64,000 bases of DNA from the NCBI RefSeq assembly GCF_038784515.1, contig NZ_CP152376.1, positions 5,422,893 to 5,486,892 on the forward strand. Direction: 5' to 3'. This document shows positions 42,382 through 51,999 of the stretch, piece by piece. The position numbers and the translations under genes are program-made. The DNA comes from Rhodoferax sp. GW822-FHT02A01. Its GTDB lineage: Bacteria > Pseudomonadota > Gammaproteobacteria > Burkholderiales > Burkholderiaceae_C. The first letter of the stretch is position 1. Each line of letters begins with the position of its first letter. The notes under the pieces are model-generated. The model did no database searches. It was not told the origin of the DNA and saw nothing but the letters and a program-made list of their open reading frames with translations.

Positions 42382-43619
42382 GCTTCCAATGTCAGAGGTG
42401 TGCGGGGCTTTGCCACGCAGAGCAGACAGTGCCCAGGTGCAACTTCATAGTCTGGAGGGTTGGCATAGTCCACCGAACCTTCGGCCAGCGTAGTCACACA
42501 ACTGCCACAACTACCAGAGCGGCAGCCGGATTCAATCTGAATGCCGTGCGCCTCGGCAAAGTCCAGCAAATTGGAATACTTTGCATTCCAAGCAAGGCTA
42601 CGGCCACTGCGTGTGAACTGGATCTGCAGCCCATCGACCGGCAAGGTGGCCTTCTCCATGGCCTCTTGCGCAGGAAGGCGCACACTGGCCGGGCCGAAAG
42701 CCTCGAAGTGAATATCCGAGGTTGCCACGCCCCACTCCACCAGTGCTGGCACTAGGCTTTCCAGCATGGCGGTCGGACCACAGATGTAGAACTGGTGCGG
42801 ACCGTGGGGCAACGTCAGCTTCAACAGGTCCAGATTGACGCGTCCTGCGTGCTGGTAGTCCAACCGATGCTGATCTTCCGTGAGGGGATTGCTGTAGACC
42901 ACATGCAGCGTGAACTGCGGCCATTTGACAGCCATGTCTTCCAGCAGAGCCTTGTAGGCTTGTTCGGCACTATTGCGCACACCGTAATACAAATGCACCG
43001 CGCGCTCGGGTTGATGCTGCGCACACCAGCGCAGCATGCTGAGCATGGGCGTAATGCCAATGCCACCAGCAATCAGTACCACCGGTGTGTGTGTCGCGGT
43101 ATCCAGATGGAAGTGCCCGGCTGGGGCGCGCAGCTGCAGCGTGTCACCGGTATGTATATGGTCATGAAAGTAATTGGATGCCAATCCAGGCGGAAGCCCT
43201 GAGGGCTCCGTCGGTGCCGGTACACGCTTGATAGTTACCCGGTAATAGCCTGGTTCAGGACTATCCGATAGCGAATAGCAGCGGGTGACGGTACGTGTTG
43301 CACCGCCGGGCAGTGCGGGCAGTGGCAAACTGAAGGTGAGGTACTGACCTGGCTTGAAGGGCGGTAGTGGCAATCCGTCAACCGGCTCCAGATAGAACGA
43401 ACACTGGGTTTGGGCAGCGTCCTCGAAGCTGCGCTTTGCCACCCGAAAGGCCTTGAGACCGATCCATGCGAGGGGCGACACGCCAGGCTGTGATATCGCA
43501 GGTGACGGGGCAGGCAAACGTGCCGTCGCCCTGCGCTTGAGCAAGGCATAGGCTATGCCCAGCATGATCTGAGCCATCAAGGCCATGCCGATGTATAGAA
43601 GAAGTGTGGAAGCAGTCAC
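42378..43619 (-). CDS. membrane-anchored FAD/NAD(P)H oxidoreductase with 2Fe-2S ferredoxin domain
   Basis: This 413-residue protein starts at GTG 43619. Order: a membrane helix (about 5-27), an FAD-binding FNR-like domain with RCYSLSD (about 115), an NAD-binding domain with IAGGIGITPMLSMLRW and FYICGPTAMLESLVP, and a C-terminal plant-type [2Fe-2S] ferredoxin domain with C-x4-C-x2-C in CRSGSCGSC plus a fourth Cys in HCLLC. It is a complete NAD(P)H to [2Fe-2S] reductase fixed to the membrane. It heads an operon with cytochrome b and octaheme cytochrome c, overlapping the former by ATGA. Confidence 0.92.
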   Translation of the reverse strand: MTASTLLLYIGMALMAQIMLGIAYALLKRRATARLPAPSPAISQPGVSPLAWIGLKAFRVAKRSFEDAAQTQCSFYLEPVDGLPLPPFKPGQYLTFSLPLPALPGGATRTVTRCYSLSDSPEPGYYRVTIKRVPAPTEPSGLPPGLASNYFHDHIHTGDTLQLRAPAGHFHLDTATHTPVVLIAGGIGITPMLSMLRWCAQHQPERAVHLYYGVRNSAEQAYKALLEDMAVKWPQFTLHVVYSNPLTEDQHRLDYQHAGRVNLDLLKLTLPHGPHQFYICGPTAMLESLVPALVEWGVATSDIHFEAFGPASVRLPAQEAMEKATLPVDGLQIQFTRSGRSLAWNAKYSNLLDFAEAHGIQIESGCRSGSCGSCVTTLAEGSVDYANPPDYEVAPGHCLLCVAKPRTPLTLEA

Positions 43620-43674
43620 AAGGCCAGTTTGGTGCTAAAGCCTGAGTCACATCTTGACACCCGTCATGTTTTGA

Positions 43675-43706
43675 GTGATCAGTCATCACGCTTAAGCAAT
43701 GCTTAA
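43675..43706. promoter_or_regulatory. two inverted repeats in the divergent spacer before the reductase operon
   Basis: GTGAT-N5-ATCAC (43675-43689) is followed by the perfect TTAAGC-AAT-GCTTAA (43692-43706). They lie in the 302-base spacer between the reductase operon and the gene at 43922, nearer the former, where an operator is expected. No other gene is visible in the spacer (43620-43921). Confidence 0.4.
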
Positions 43707-43921
43707 CCTTGTGCCGGACATTTAAGCCCCAAGCCGACTATGTCAATTGCCAACCCCATGAAAATAAATACTTGCACGCATTGAGATGAATCAATGGGTT
43801 CTATTTCACTTGGGCGGAGTATTCGAAGCGGGTCATTGCGTGCATCAAAGAAAGAATTGATTGCGCAACTTGATCGCGGTGGCCATTTCAAAATTCCAAC
43901 CGATTGCCAAAGGATTTCAAA

Positions 43922-44311
43922 ATGAAAACAATTAAATTTCAGTTTCCACGAATTTCTGCAATTGCCATGGCAATTGCAGCATTTGCATTTGCTGGAGGCA
44001 GCGTACTTGCACAAGACAATGTTCAAAGCAAAACACCGGGGCAAATGCGTGCCAAAGATAGCTCGACGTACGCCATCTACGGATCGCAATTGATGACCAA
44101 TGCCGAGCGCAACGAATACCGCATTCATATGCGCAGTCTAAAGACCAAGCAGGAACGCGAAGCATACCGACTCGAGCACCACAAGCTCATGCAGGAGCGT
44201 GCACGTGAAAAAGGCCTTACCTTGCCTGAATTACCTCCAGCCATGGGTAAAGGTAAGGGACCTGGTCCAGGACCCGGTGGAATGGGGACTGGCCCCTCCG
44301 GGAATCCATGA
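43922..44311 (+). CDS. secreted protein with conserved charged helix and Gly/Pro tail
   Basis: The ATG at 43922 gives 129 residues. A signal peptide (ISAIAMAIAAFAFAGGSVLA) precedes a charged helical part containing IYGSQLMTNAERNEYRIHMR and SLKTKQEREAYRLEHHKLMQ, a pattern seen in small secreted proteins of Burkholderiales, then a Gly/Pro/Lys-rich tail. Function unknown. It is divergent from the reductase operon and stands alone. Metal or heme binding is conceivable from the HH and Met residues, but I have no direct support. Confidence 0.75.
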   Translation: MKTIKFQFPRISAIAMAIAAFAFAGGSVLAQDNVQSKTPGQMRAKDSSTYAIYGSQLMTNAERNEYRIHMRSLKTKQEREAYRLEHHKLMQERAREKGLTLPELPPAMGKGKGPGPGPGGMGTGPSGNP

Positions 44312-44772
44312 AATTAAAGAACTTGCCTCGGCCAATGTTCGCTGGCGAACGGAAAACTTTGCTGCTGCCAATAGACTGACGAAAGAAATACGCAATGCTC
44401 ACGTAGCTGTCCGTTGGATGCAACTCTTCAGGATGAGATCGCTGATAGGTGCGGACTTGATTCCCGTACTTTGACGCGTAGGTGAGGCCCCAAGCCAGGG
44501 GTGCTTTACTGGTTCAATCCAGTGAAGCCGATGAAAGCACCCTCAGATTGGTTGGCTGGTCAAGCGCTCAACCAAGGCTTTCACACTTTCCCGCTATATG
44601 GCAATGAGTCTATGCCCACCGAATTCCGCTTCGATTCAAGCGCAGCCGATAGCAAACCACTCCAAAAACACTTTACTGACCCACCGGTTGTTAAAGTACC
44701 TCCCATCGTGACTTAGATCAATACTTTCTTGCTCGCCCCCACGTAGAGTGAAGCCATCGACCCGAACTTCAG
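44312..44772. other. gene-less region with one bulged hairpin
   Basis: These 461 bases contain only short unconvincing frames, the longest of which (44501-44716) lacks a signal, motif or ribosome-binding site. The single structural feature is the hairpin at 44499-44542. The promoter of the exporter operon is presumably near 44700. Confidence 0.5.
44499..44542 (+). repeat. long bulged inverted repeat (hairpin)
   Basis: GGGTGCTTT-ACTGG pairs with CCAGT-AAAGCACCC around a TTCAAT loop, interrupted by a ten-base bulge on the right arm. Fourteen paired bases in a gene-free region suggest a structured RNA end or small RNA; there is no T-run. Confidence 0.4.
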
Positions 44773-46272
44773 ATGGCGCCCCCTATGATTTCGCATGTTC
44801 CCGCTTCAGCGGGCACTCCCTGCTCAGTACGTGGCCGTCTTGCAGCCATGCCGCTGGCCGTCTCGCTGCTGCTAGCCGCTTGTGCGCACCAGCCCACCAC
44901 GGTGGAGCTTCCCACGCCGCCCATTGCCAATGCCTATGCGGAAGGCCGCAGTGCGGATGGGCCAGGCGCTGCTGCGTTGGCCTGGCGTGACTTCTTTACC
45001 GACCCAGCCCTGCAGCGCCTGATTGACCAGGCACTGGCCAACAACCGCGACCTGCGCATTGCCGCAGCGCGGGTGCAGCAGGCGCAGGCCGCCCTGGGCT
45101 TGCAGCATGCGGCTACGCTGCCCTCGGTGTCCGGCCAACTGGGTGCCTCGCGGGCGCATCTGCCGGCCAACATCAACCCCCTGGGCGCGCCCATACAGGG
45201 CACGGGCTACAACGTGGGCCTGGGGTTTGTGAGCTGGGAGATTGACCTCTGGAACCGGCTGGGCCAGTTGCAGGATGCAGCGTTTGAGACGGCGCAGGCT
45301 GGCGAAGAGTCGCGCCGCGCAGCCACGCTGAGCCTGACGACTGCGGTGGCGCAGGCTTACCTGGCGCTGTGTGAACTGGATGAGCGCCTGGCACTGGCGC
45401 GCCAGACCGAGGCCAGCCGCGTGGAGAGCACGCGCATCTTCACCCGGCGGGTGGAGGTGGGCTCCAGCTCGCGCTTGCAGCTCACGCAGGTGCAGACGCT
45501 GCTGACGCAGGCGCAAAGCCTGGTGGCGCAGTTGCAGCAGGCGCGCGCCACCCTGGTACAGACCTTGACGCTGCTGGTGGGCACTTCGCTGGACTTGCCC
45601 GAGCGCGCCAATGCCCTGAGCATCCAGCCCCCGATTGCACGGCTGCGTAGCGGCTTGCCCTCGGAGCTTTTGCAGGCGCGCCCGGACATCGTGGCAGCCG
45701 AGCACCAGCTGCGCGCGGCCCATGCGCAGGTGGGCGCGGCACGTGCAGCCTTCTTCCCCAGCATCACGCTGACCACGGTGCTGGGCAATACCAGCGAAGA
45801 CCTGGACAAGCTCTTCAAGAGCGACAGCCGGGCCTGGCTGTTCTCGCCCAGCATCAACCTGCCGATCTTTGATGGCGGGCGCCGCCAGAACAATCTGGAC
45901 CTGCAAGAGGCCCGCCGCAATGAGGCCGTGGCCCAGTATGAAAAAAGCATTCAGACCGCCTTCCGCGAAGTGAACGACGCGCTGAGCGACGGCCACTGGC
46001 TGGAAGTGCAGCAAGGCATTGCCGAAGCCGCCGTGCGGGCGCAGTCCGAGCGGGCACGCCTGTCCGAGCGCCGCTTTGAGGCCGGCTCTGCCGCCTTTCT
46101 GGAAGTGCTGGACGCCCAGCGCGACCTGCTCGCCGCAACCCAGCAGCTGGTGCAGGTGCGCCGCGCCGTGCTGGCCAGCCGGGTGACGCTGTATGCGGCA
46201 CTGGGCGGCGGCTCGCTGGCTGCCAACACCTCTCCCCTTTCGCAAGCGCAGAGCAGCGGCGCTCAGCCCTGA
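44773..46272 (+). CDS. outer-membrane efflux factor, NodT/OprM lipoprotein family
   Basis: The 499-residue protein has a leader with lipobox LLAAC (Cys37), so a start a little downstream of 44773 is possible. Two OEP repeats follow, with DPALQRLIDQALANNRDLRIAA at about residue 75, VSWEIDLWNRLGQLQDAA, and the second repeat ending RRFEAGSAAFLEVLDAQRDL. It forms the TolC-like outer-membrane duct. The operon continues with an HlyD adaptor and RbbA/YhhJ-type inner-membrane parts, giving one self-contained exporter. Confidence 0.93.
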   Translation: MAPPMISHVPASAGTPCSVRGRLAAMPLAVSLLLAACAHQPTTVELPTPPIANAYAEGRSADGPGAAALAWRDFFTDPALQRLIDQALANNRDLRIAAARVQQAQAALGLQHAATLPSVSGQLGASRAHLPANINPLGAPIQGTGYNVGLGFVSWEIDLWNRLGQLQDAAFETAQAGEESRRAATLSLTTAVAQAYLALCELDERLALARQTEASRVESTRIFTRRVEVGSSSRLQLTQVQTLLTQAQSLVAQLQQARATLVQTLTLLVGTSLDLPERANALSIQPPIARLRSGLPSELLQARPDIVAAEHQLRAAHAQVGAARAAFFPSITLTTVLGNTSEDLDKLFKSDSRAWLFSPSINLPIFDGGRRQNNLDLQEARRNEAVAQYEKSIQTAFREVNDALSDGHWLEVQQGIAEAAVRAQSERARLSERRFEAGSAAFLEVLDAQRDLLAATQQLVQVRRAVLASRVTLYAALGGGSLAANTSPLSQAQSSGAQP

Positions 46273-46302
46273 TGCGCGCAGTCCCATGGATCAGATAGCA
46301 CC

Positions 46303-47373
46303 ATGAACAAACCCAAATACCTCATCCCCATTGCATTGGCCCTGGCCGTCGGCGTTGCCATCGCGGGCTATGGCTGGACCCATTGGCGCAACACCGGCCC
46401 CGGCCCGGGCTTTGCCAGCGGCAACGGCCGCATCGAAGCCACCGAGATCGACATCGCCACCAAGTCGCCAGGGCGCGTGGTCGATATCCTGGTGGGCGAA
46501 GGCGACCTGGTCACCGAAGGCCAGACCCTGGCCCACATGCAGATCCAGAGCCTGGAAGCCCAGCGCGATGAAGCCCGCGCCCACCAGCGCCAGGCCGAAA
46601 CCGCCATAGCCAGCGCCGAGGCGCAGGTGGCCGTGCGCGAGAGCGATGCCGCTGCCGCCCATGCGGTGGTGAGCGCGCGTGAGGCCGAGCTGGATTCCGC
46701 CCAACGGCGCCTGGCCCGATCCGACGACCTCAGCCGCGACGGCGCCGCCTCGCAACAGGAGCTGGACGATGACCGTGCCCGCGTGCGCAGCGCCAGTGCC
46801 GCCACAGCGGCAGCGCGCGCACAGGAGGCTGCTGCCATCAGCGCCATTGCCGCAGCCCGTGCCCAGGTGGCCAGTGCCCGCGCCGTGGCCCTGGCGGGCG
46901 ACGCCACCGTGGCGCGCATCCAGGTGGAGATTGACGACGGCACGCTCAAGGCGCCGCGCAGTGGCCGTGTGCAGTACCGCGTGGCCCAGCCGGGTGAGGT
47001 GCTGGGCGGTGGCGGCAAGGTGCTGAATCTGGTGGACCTGTCGGATGTGAGCATGGACTTCTTTGTGCCCGAAACCGTGGCCGGCAAACTGGCCATGGGC
47101 AGCGAGGTGCATGTGGTGCTGGACGCCGCGCCGCAGTACGTGATTCCGGCCAAGGTGTCGTATGTGGCGTCTACCGCGCAGTTCACCCCCAAGACGGTGG
47201 AGACCGCCAGCGAACGCCAGAAGCTGATGTTCAAGGTCAAGGCGCAGATAGACCGCGAGCTGCTGCGCAAGTACCTCACCCAGGTCAAGACCGGCCTGCC
47301 CGGCGTGGCATGGCTCAAGCTCGACCCGCAGGCCGCCTGGCCCACTGAGCTGGCGGTGAAGGTGCCTCAGTGA
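46303..47373 (+). CDS. HlyD-family periplasmic adaptor (YhiI-like)
   Basis: This 356-residue protein has an N-terminal membrane anchor (about 5-24) and the HlyD order: lipoyl-like half ([22 protein letters not shown]), a long Ala/Gln/Arg-rich coiled coil (about residues 80-200), a second lipoyl half ([22 protein letters not shown]) and a beta-barrel domain. Such adaptors bridge an ABC permease to the outer-membrane duct. The stop overlaps the GTG start of the next gene (GTGA). Confidence 0.92.
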   Translation: MNKPKYLIPIALALAVGVAIAGYGWTHWRNTGPGPGFASGNGRIEATEIDIATKSPGRVVDILVGEGDLVTEGQTLAHMQIQSLEAQRDEARAHQRQAETAIASAEAQVAVRESDAAAAHAVVSAREAELDSAQRRLARSDDLSRDGAASQQELDDDRARVRSASAATAAARAQEAAAISAIAAARAQVASARAVALAGDATVARIQVEIDDGTLKAPRSGRVQYRVAQPGEVLGGGGKVLNLVDLSDVSMDFFVPETVAGKLAMGSEVHVVLDAAPQYVIPAKVSYVASTAQFTPKTVETASERQKLMFKVKAQIDRELLRKYLTQVKTGLPGVAWLKLDPQAAWPTELAVKVPQ

Positions 47374-50126
47374 CTGCAACGATTCCGGCTGGCGCCTGCG
47401 CCCGCCTGAGCAAGGTCAGCCTGAAGCTGGGCAACACCCAGGCGCTGGCGAACATCACGCTGGACCTGCCCGCAGGCTGCCGTGTGGGGCTGATCGGGCC
47501 GGACGGTGTGGGCAAGTCCAGTCTGCTGTCGCTGCTGGCGGGTGCGCGCGCCATCCAGCAAGGGCGCGTTGAATCGCTGGGCGTGGACATGAGCAGCTCG
47601 GCCAACCGCGACGCCGTGTGCCCACGCATTGCCTACATGCCCCAAGGGCTGGGCAAGAACCTGTACCCCACGCTCTCGGTGGAAGAGAACCTGCAGTTCT
47701 TCGGCCGCCTGTTTGGCCAAAGCCCGGCCGAGCGCCGCCGCCGCATCGACACCCTGACCGGCAGCACCGGGCTTGCGCCCTTCCTGTCGCGGCCAGCGGG
47801 CAAGCTCTCGGGCGGCATGAAGCAGAAGCTGGGCCTGTGCTGCGCGCTGATCCACGACCCGGACCTGCTGATCCTGGACGAGCCCACCACCGGTGTGGAC
47901 CCGCTGTCGCGCAGCCAGTTCTGGGACCTGATAGACCGCATACGCGCCGAGCTGCCGCGCATGAGCGTGATCGTGGCCACTGCCTACATGGAAGAGGCTG
48001 AGCGCTTTGACTGGCTGGTAGCCATGGACGCAGGCCGTGTGCTGGCCACCGGCACTGCCGCCGAACTGCGCGAGCGCACCGGCAGCCATACGCTGGAAGA
48101 GGCCTTCATCGCCCTGCTGCCCGAAGAGCGCAGGCGCGGCCACCAGGCTGTGACGGTGCCGCCGCTGGGCAGCGCCGCCGATGCCGAAATCGCCATCGAG
48201 GCCAAGGGCCTGACCATGCGCTTTGGTGACTTTGTGGCAGTGGACCATGTGGACTTCCGCATACGGCGTGGCGAGATATTCGGCTTTCTGGGCTCCAACG
48301 GTTGCGGCAAGTCCACCACCATGAAGATGCTCACCGGCCTGCTGGTGCCCACCGAAGGCCAGGCGCAGTTGTTCGGCCAGCCTATAGACCCGCAGGACCT
48401 GGCCATACGCCAGCGCGTGGGCTATATGTCGCAAGGCTTCTCGCTCTACAGCGAGCTCACCGTGCAGCAGAACCTGGTGCTGCATGCGCGGCTGTTCAAT
48501 GTGCCCGAAGCCGAGGTGGCGCAGCGCGTGCAGCAGATGGTGGAGCGCTTTGGCCTGCACGACGTGGTGGACAGCCTGCCCGAGAGCATGCCGCTGGGCA
48601 TGCGCCAGCGCCTGTCGCTGGCCGTGGCCACGGTGCACAAGCCCGAGCTGCTGATACTGGACGAGCCCACCTCGGGCGTGGACCCGGTGGCGCGCGACAT
48701 GTTCTGGCAACTGATGATCGACCTGGCGCGCAAGGACGGCGTGACCATCTTCATCTCCACCCACTTCATGAACGAGGCCGAGCGCTGTGACCGCATCTCG
48801 CTCATGCATGCCGGGCGCGTGTTGGTGAGCGACACGCCCCAGGCCATCGTGCAGCAGCGCGGCACGGCCACCTTGGAGGAAGCTTTTATCAGCCATTTGC
48901 GTGAAGCCGGTGGTGTGGAGGCAGAAGCACAACCCGCCAGTACGTCCGTAGGCGCGCCCACTGCGGCAAACCCGGCCGCCACACCGGCCAAGCGCCGCGG
49001 CGGATTCAGTCTGGGCCGGGCCTGGAGCTATTCGATGCGCGAGGCGCTGGAACTACAGCGCGACCCGGTACGTGCCACGCTGGCGCTGCTGGGCACGGCC
49101 ATCCTGATGTTCATCATTGGCTACGGCATCAGCCTGGATGTGGAGGACCTGAGCTACGCGGTGCTGGACCGCGACCAGACCGTGCTGAGCCAGAACTACG
49201 CGCTCAACCTGTCGGGCTCGCGTTACTTCATTGAGCACGCGCCCATCACCAGCGACCAGGACATGGACCAGCGCATGCGCAGTGGTGAACTCTCGCTGGC
49301 CATCGAAATACCGCCCGGCTTTGCGCGCGACCTGGAGCGCGGCAAGCCCGTGAGCGTGGCGGCCTGGGTGGACGGCGCCATGCCCACACGCGCGGAAACC
49401 ATACGCGGCTACGTGCAGGCCATGCACATCGGCTGGATTGCCGAACAGGCGGCGCTGCGCTTTGGCATCCATATGGACACGGCCAGCCAGGTGGAAACAC
49501 GCTACCGCTACAACCCCGATGTGAAGAGCCTGCCCGCCATGGTGCCAGCGGTGATCCCCATGCTGCTGATGATGATCCCGGCCATGCTGACGGCGCTGTC
49601 GGTGGTGCGCGAGAAGGAGCTGGGCTCCATCATCAACCTGTATGTGACGCCGGTGACCCGCGCCGAATTCCTGCTGGGCAAGCAGCTTCCCTACATCGTG
49701 CTGGCCATGTTCAACTTTGCGCTGATGACCTTTCTGGCGGCCACCGTGTTTGGTGTGCCGGTCAAAGGGGACTTGCTCACGCTCACGCTGGCGGCACTGC
49801 TGTTTGTGATCAGTGCTACCGGCTTTGGGCTGCTGGCCTCGACCTTTACCAAGAGCCAGATCGCGGCCATGTTTGTGACCATGATCGGAACGCTGATTCC
49901 CTGCGTGCAGTTTGCAGGTCTGCTCAACCCGGTGTCTTCACTGGAAGGCACGGGGGCCTTCATCGGAGCCATCTACCCGGCCACCCACTTCCTCACCATC
50001 AGCCGCGGCGTCTTCAGCAAGGCGCTGGACATGACGGCCCTGGGCAGCGCGTTCTGGCCGCTGGCGGCTGCCATTCCGGTGGTCCTGGGGCTTGCGATCG
50101 CGCTGCTGAAGAAACAGGAGAAGTAG
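47370..50126 (+). CDS. rbbA: RbbA/YhiH-type fused ABC transporter (two ATPase domains plus permease)
   Basis: The 918-residue protein starts at GTG 47370 within the stop of the adaptor gene. Order: first ATPase (Walker [10 protein letters not shown] at 43-51, signature [12 protein letters not shown], Walker [13 protein letters not shown]), second ATPase from about residue 275 ([10 protein letters not shown], then [15 protein letters not shown] in place of a canonical signature, [12 protein letters not shown]), and a C-terminal ABC-2 permease from about residue 560 with six helices. E. coli RbbA has the same domain order and about 911 residues; it was described as a ribosome-associated ATPase. 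Here an outer-membrane factor, adaptor and second permease flank it, favouring transport. Confidence 0.93.
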   Translation: MTATIPAGACARLSKVSLKLGNTQALANITLDLPAGCRVGLIGPDGVGKSSLLSLLAGARAIQQGRVESLGVDMSSSANRDAVCPRIAYMPQGLGKNLYPTLSVEENLQFFGRLFGQSPAERRRRIDTLTGSTGLAPFLSRPAGKLSGGMKQKLGLCCALIHDPDLLILDEPTTGVDPLSRSQFWDLIDRIRAELPRMSVIVATAYMEEAERFDWLVAMDAGRVLATGTAAELRERTGSHTLEEAFIALLPEERRRGHQAVTVPPLGSAADAEIAIEAKGLTMRFGDFVAVDHVDFRIRRGEIFGFLGSNGCGKSTTMKMLTGLLVPTEGQAQLFGQPIDPQDLAIRQRVGYMSQGFSLYSELTVQQNLVLHARLFNVPEAEVAQRVQQMVERFGLHDVVDSLPESMPLGMRQRLSLAVATVHKPELLILDEPTSGVDPVARDMFWQLMIDLARKDGVTIFISTHFMNEAERCDRISLMHAGRVLVSDTPQAIVQQRGTATLEEAFISHLREAGGVEAEAQPASTSVGAPTAANPAATPAKRRGGFSLGRAWSYSMREALELQRDPVRATLALLGTAILMFIIGYGISLDVEDLSYAVLDRDQTVLSQNYALNLSGSRYFIEHAPITSDQDMDQRMRSGELSLAIEIPPGFARDLERGKPVSVAAWVDGAMPTRAETIRGYVQAMHIGWIAEQAALRFGIHMDTASQVETRYRYNPDVKSLPAMVPAVIPMLLMMIPAMLTALSVVREKELGSIINLYVTPVTRAEFLLGKQLPYIVLAMFNFALMTFLAATVFGVPVKGDLLTLTLAALLFVISATGFGLLASTFTKSQIAAMFVTMIGTLIPCVQFAGLLNPVSSLEGTGAFIGAIYPATHFLTISRGVFSKALDMTALGSAFWPLAAAIPVVLGLAIALLKKQEK

Positions 50127-50129
50127 CCC

Positions 50130-51254
50130 ATGAGCCGGCTGAGCAACATCTACCGCCTGGGCGTCAAGGAGCTGTGGAGCCTGGTGCGCGACCCCATGAT
50201 GCTGGTGCTGATCGCCTACACCTTCACGGTGTCGATCTATGTGGCGGCAACGGCCATGCCCGAGTCGATGCACAAGGCGTCCATTGCCATCGTGGATGAA
50301 GACGGCTCGCCGTTGTCGGCGCGCATCGTGTCGGCCTTCTACCCACCCCACTTCAATACGCCGCGCCTGCTGAACCTGAAGGAGATGGACGCCGGCATGG
50401 ACAGCGGTGACTACACCTTTGTGCTGGACATCCCCTCGGGCTTTCAGGCGGACGTGCTGGCCGGGCGCTCGCCGCGCATCCAGCTCAATGTGGATGCCAC
50501 CCGCATGAGCCAGGCCTTTACCGGCAACGCCTATATCCAGCAGATGGTGAGCGACGAGGTGGACGAGTTCGCGCGCCGCTACCGAGTGGCACGCACGCTG
50601 CCGGTGGACCTGAACCTGCACACCCGCTTCAACCCCAACCTGGAGCAGGCCTGGTTTGGCTCCTTGATGGAGATCATCAACAACGTCACCATGCTCTCCA
50701 TCATCCTGACCGGTGCAGCCCTGATCCGCGAACGTGAGCACGGCACCATCGAGCACTTGCTGGTGATGCCGCTGCGACCGCTGGAGATCATGATGGCCAA
50801 GGTCTGGTCCATGGGCCTGGTGGTGTGGTGTGCCGCGCTGATTGCCCTGGTCTTCGTCGTGCAGGGCACGCTGCACGTTCCGGTACAGGGTTCGATTGCC
50901 CTCTTCATGCTGGTGGTGGCCATGCACCTGTTTGCCACCACGTCCATGGGTATCTTCCTGGCCACAGTGGCGCGCTCCATGCCGCAATTCGGCATGCTGC
51001 TGGTGCTGGTGCTGTTGCCGCTGCAACTGCTCTCGGGCGGCATGACGCCCCGGGAAAGCATGCCAGCCCTGGTGCGCGACATCATGTTGTTTGCCCCCAC
51101 CACCCACTTTGTGTCAGCCGCCCAGGCCATTCTGTACCGCGGTGCCGGGCTGGACACGGTCTGGACTTCACTGCTGGCGATTGCCGCCATCGGAGCGGTG
51201 CTGTTCAGCGCTTCCCTGGCCCGCTTTCGCAAGACCATCAGCCAGGTCGCATAA
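50130..51254 (+). CDS. yhhJ: ABC-2 type permease, YhhJ-like
   Basis: The 374-residue protein has an N-terminal helix (MMLVLIAYTFTVSIYVAA), a large periplasmic domain and five C-terminal helices, with the ABC-2 block EREHGTIEHLLVMPLRPLEI and a final helix ending RKTISQVA. It begins three bases after the RbbA stop. Together with the permease part of RbbA it should form the channel pair. The operon order OMF-HlyD-RbbA-YhhJ mirrors E. coli yhiI-rbbA-yhhJ with an added duct gene. Confidence 0.93.
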   Translation: MSRLSNIYRLGVKELWSLVRDPMMLVLIAYTFTVSIYVAATAMPESMHKASIAIVDEDGSPLSARIVSAFYPPHFNTPRLLNLKEMDAGMDSGDYTFVLDIPSGFQADVLAGRSPRIQLNVDATRMSQAFTGNAYIQQMVSDEVDEFARRYRVARTLPVDLNLHTRFNPNLEQAWFGSLMEIINNVTMLSIILTGAALIREREHGTIEHLLVMPLRPLEIMMAKVWSMGLVVWCAALIALVFVVQGTLHVPVQGSIALFMLVVAMHLFATTSMGIFLATVARSMPQFGMLLVLVLLPLQLLSGGMTPRESMPALVRDIMLFAPTTHFVSAAQAILYRGAGLDTVWTSLLAIAAIGAVLFSASLARFRKTISQVA

Positions 51255-51272
51255 ATTACGCGCAAAAAACCC

Positions 51273-51299
51273 TACAGTTCAGGAACCGGCTGCCGATAA
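51273..51299 (+). promoter_or_regulatory. sigma-28 (FliA) type promoter TACAGTTC-N11-GCCGATAA
   Basis: The -10 box GCCGATAA (51292-51299) is an exact match to the flagellar sigma-28 consensus, and TACAGTTC (51273-51280) matches TAAAGTTT at six of eight positions with the standard 11-base spacer. It lies about 50 bases before the small gene at 51349, which is followed by flaG. Confidence 0.75.
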
Positions 51300-51348
51300 C
51301 CTCCTTGGGTAAGAGCGCTTTTCGCTCGGATTTCAAGAAAGGTTTGCC

Positions 51349-51561
51349 ATGGCTATCAGTTCTGTTGGTTCCAATTCCTCCGTACACCCCCCGGTAAAGC
51401 CTGCTCCCGTGGAGGCTGCAGAAGCCACCTCCGGCGGCAAGGATGTCAAAAATGACAGCGATACCGATGACACAAGTGGCGCTGCCGCAGCTGGCACCCC
51501 CACGCCAGTGGTCAACACCTTGGGGCAGCAGATTGGCAACAATCTGAACGTGACTGCCTGA
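51349..51561 (+). CDS. small low-complexity protein in the FlaG unit
   Basis: The 70-residue protein starts at ATG 51349 after AGAAAGG. It is rich in Ser, Ala, Thr, Pro and Asp (NSSVHPPVKPAPVEAAEATS) with no signal peptide or membrane helix and no recognised domain; the end reads VVNTLGQQIGNNLNVTA. Transcription from the sigma-28-type promoter upstream and the flaG-type gene 24 bases downstream suggest a late flagellar or motility function, but the role is unknown. Confidence 0.6.
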   Translation: MAISSVGSNSSVHPPVKPAPVEAAEATSGGKDVKNDSDTDDTSGAAAAGTPTPVVNTLGQQIGNNLNVTA

Positions 51562-51585
51562 CGATTGACGGATTAGGGGAACAAG

Positions 51586-51972
51586 GTGTCTACCATCGTT
51601 TCGTCCGCGAGCACGTCCCTGGCTGGCAGCCTGGCTGCGCCGCTCGCAGGTGTGCGCGTGCCGGCAACGGCACTGCCCGCCGCGACACCGGTCACCCAGA
51701 CGGATCAGACAAACTCTGCCAATACGTCCGCCAAGTCCGGCACGCCCGGACAGGAGGAGCTGAAGAAGCTGGTCACAGAGATGCAGTCCAAAGTCGCGCA
51801 GACGGCTTCCGATCTGGAGTTTTCCATCGACAAGGAAAGCGGCAAGTCCATCGTCAAGGTGACGGAGCGCGCTTCCAAGCAGGTGATCTGGCAGTTCCCG
51901 TCGGAACAGGCCTTGCAGGTCACTCGGGAGCTGGACCGTTATCTGGGCGCATTCCTGAACCGGACTGCGTAA
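51586..51972 (+). CDS. flaG: FlaG-family protein
   Basis: The 128-residue protein starts at GTG 51586 with AGGGGA upstream. The first 60 residues are Ala/Ser/Thr-rich; the rest forms the FlaG domain, with LEFSIDKESGKSIVKVTERA and VIWQFPSEQALQVTRELDRY (family: LxFxVDxxSGxxVVKVxD...QIPSEExL). FlaG affects flagellar filament length in other bacteria. No flagellin or cap gene is adjacent, so this is a detached unit, though the FliA-type promoter upstream ties it to the flagellar regulon. Confidence 0.85.
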   Translation: MSTIVSSASTSLAGSLAAPLAGVRVPATALPAATPVTQTDQTNSANTSAKSGTPGQEELKKLVTEMQSKVAQTASDLEFSIDKESGKSIVKVTERASKQVIWQFPSEQALQVTRELDRYLGAFLNRTA

Positions 51973-51999
51973 GCCCGCTGCTGCGCCACGGCCAAGCCG

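Noticed and set aside
44501..44716. 71-codon plus frame in the gene-less region
   Set aside because: No ribosome-binding site, signal, or motif, and its start lies within the hairpin.
47367..48932. 521-codon minus-strand frame under rbbA
   Set aside because: Antisense shadow; rbbA has complete Walker motifs in the other strand.
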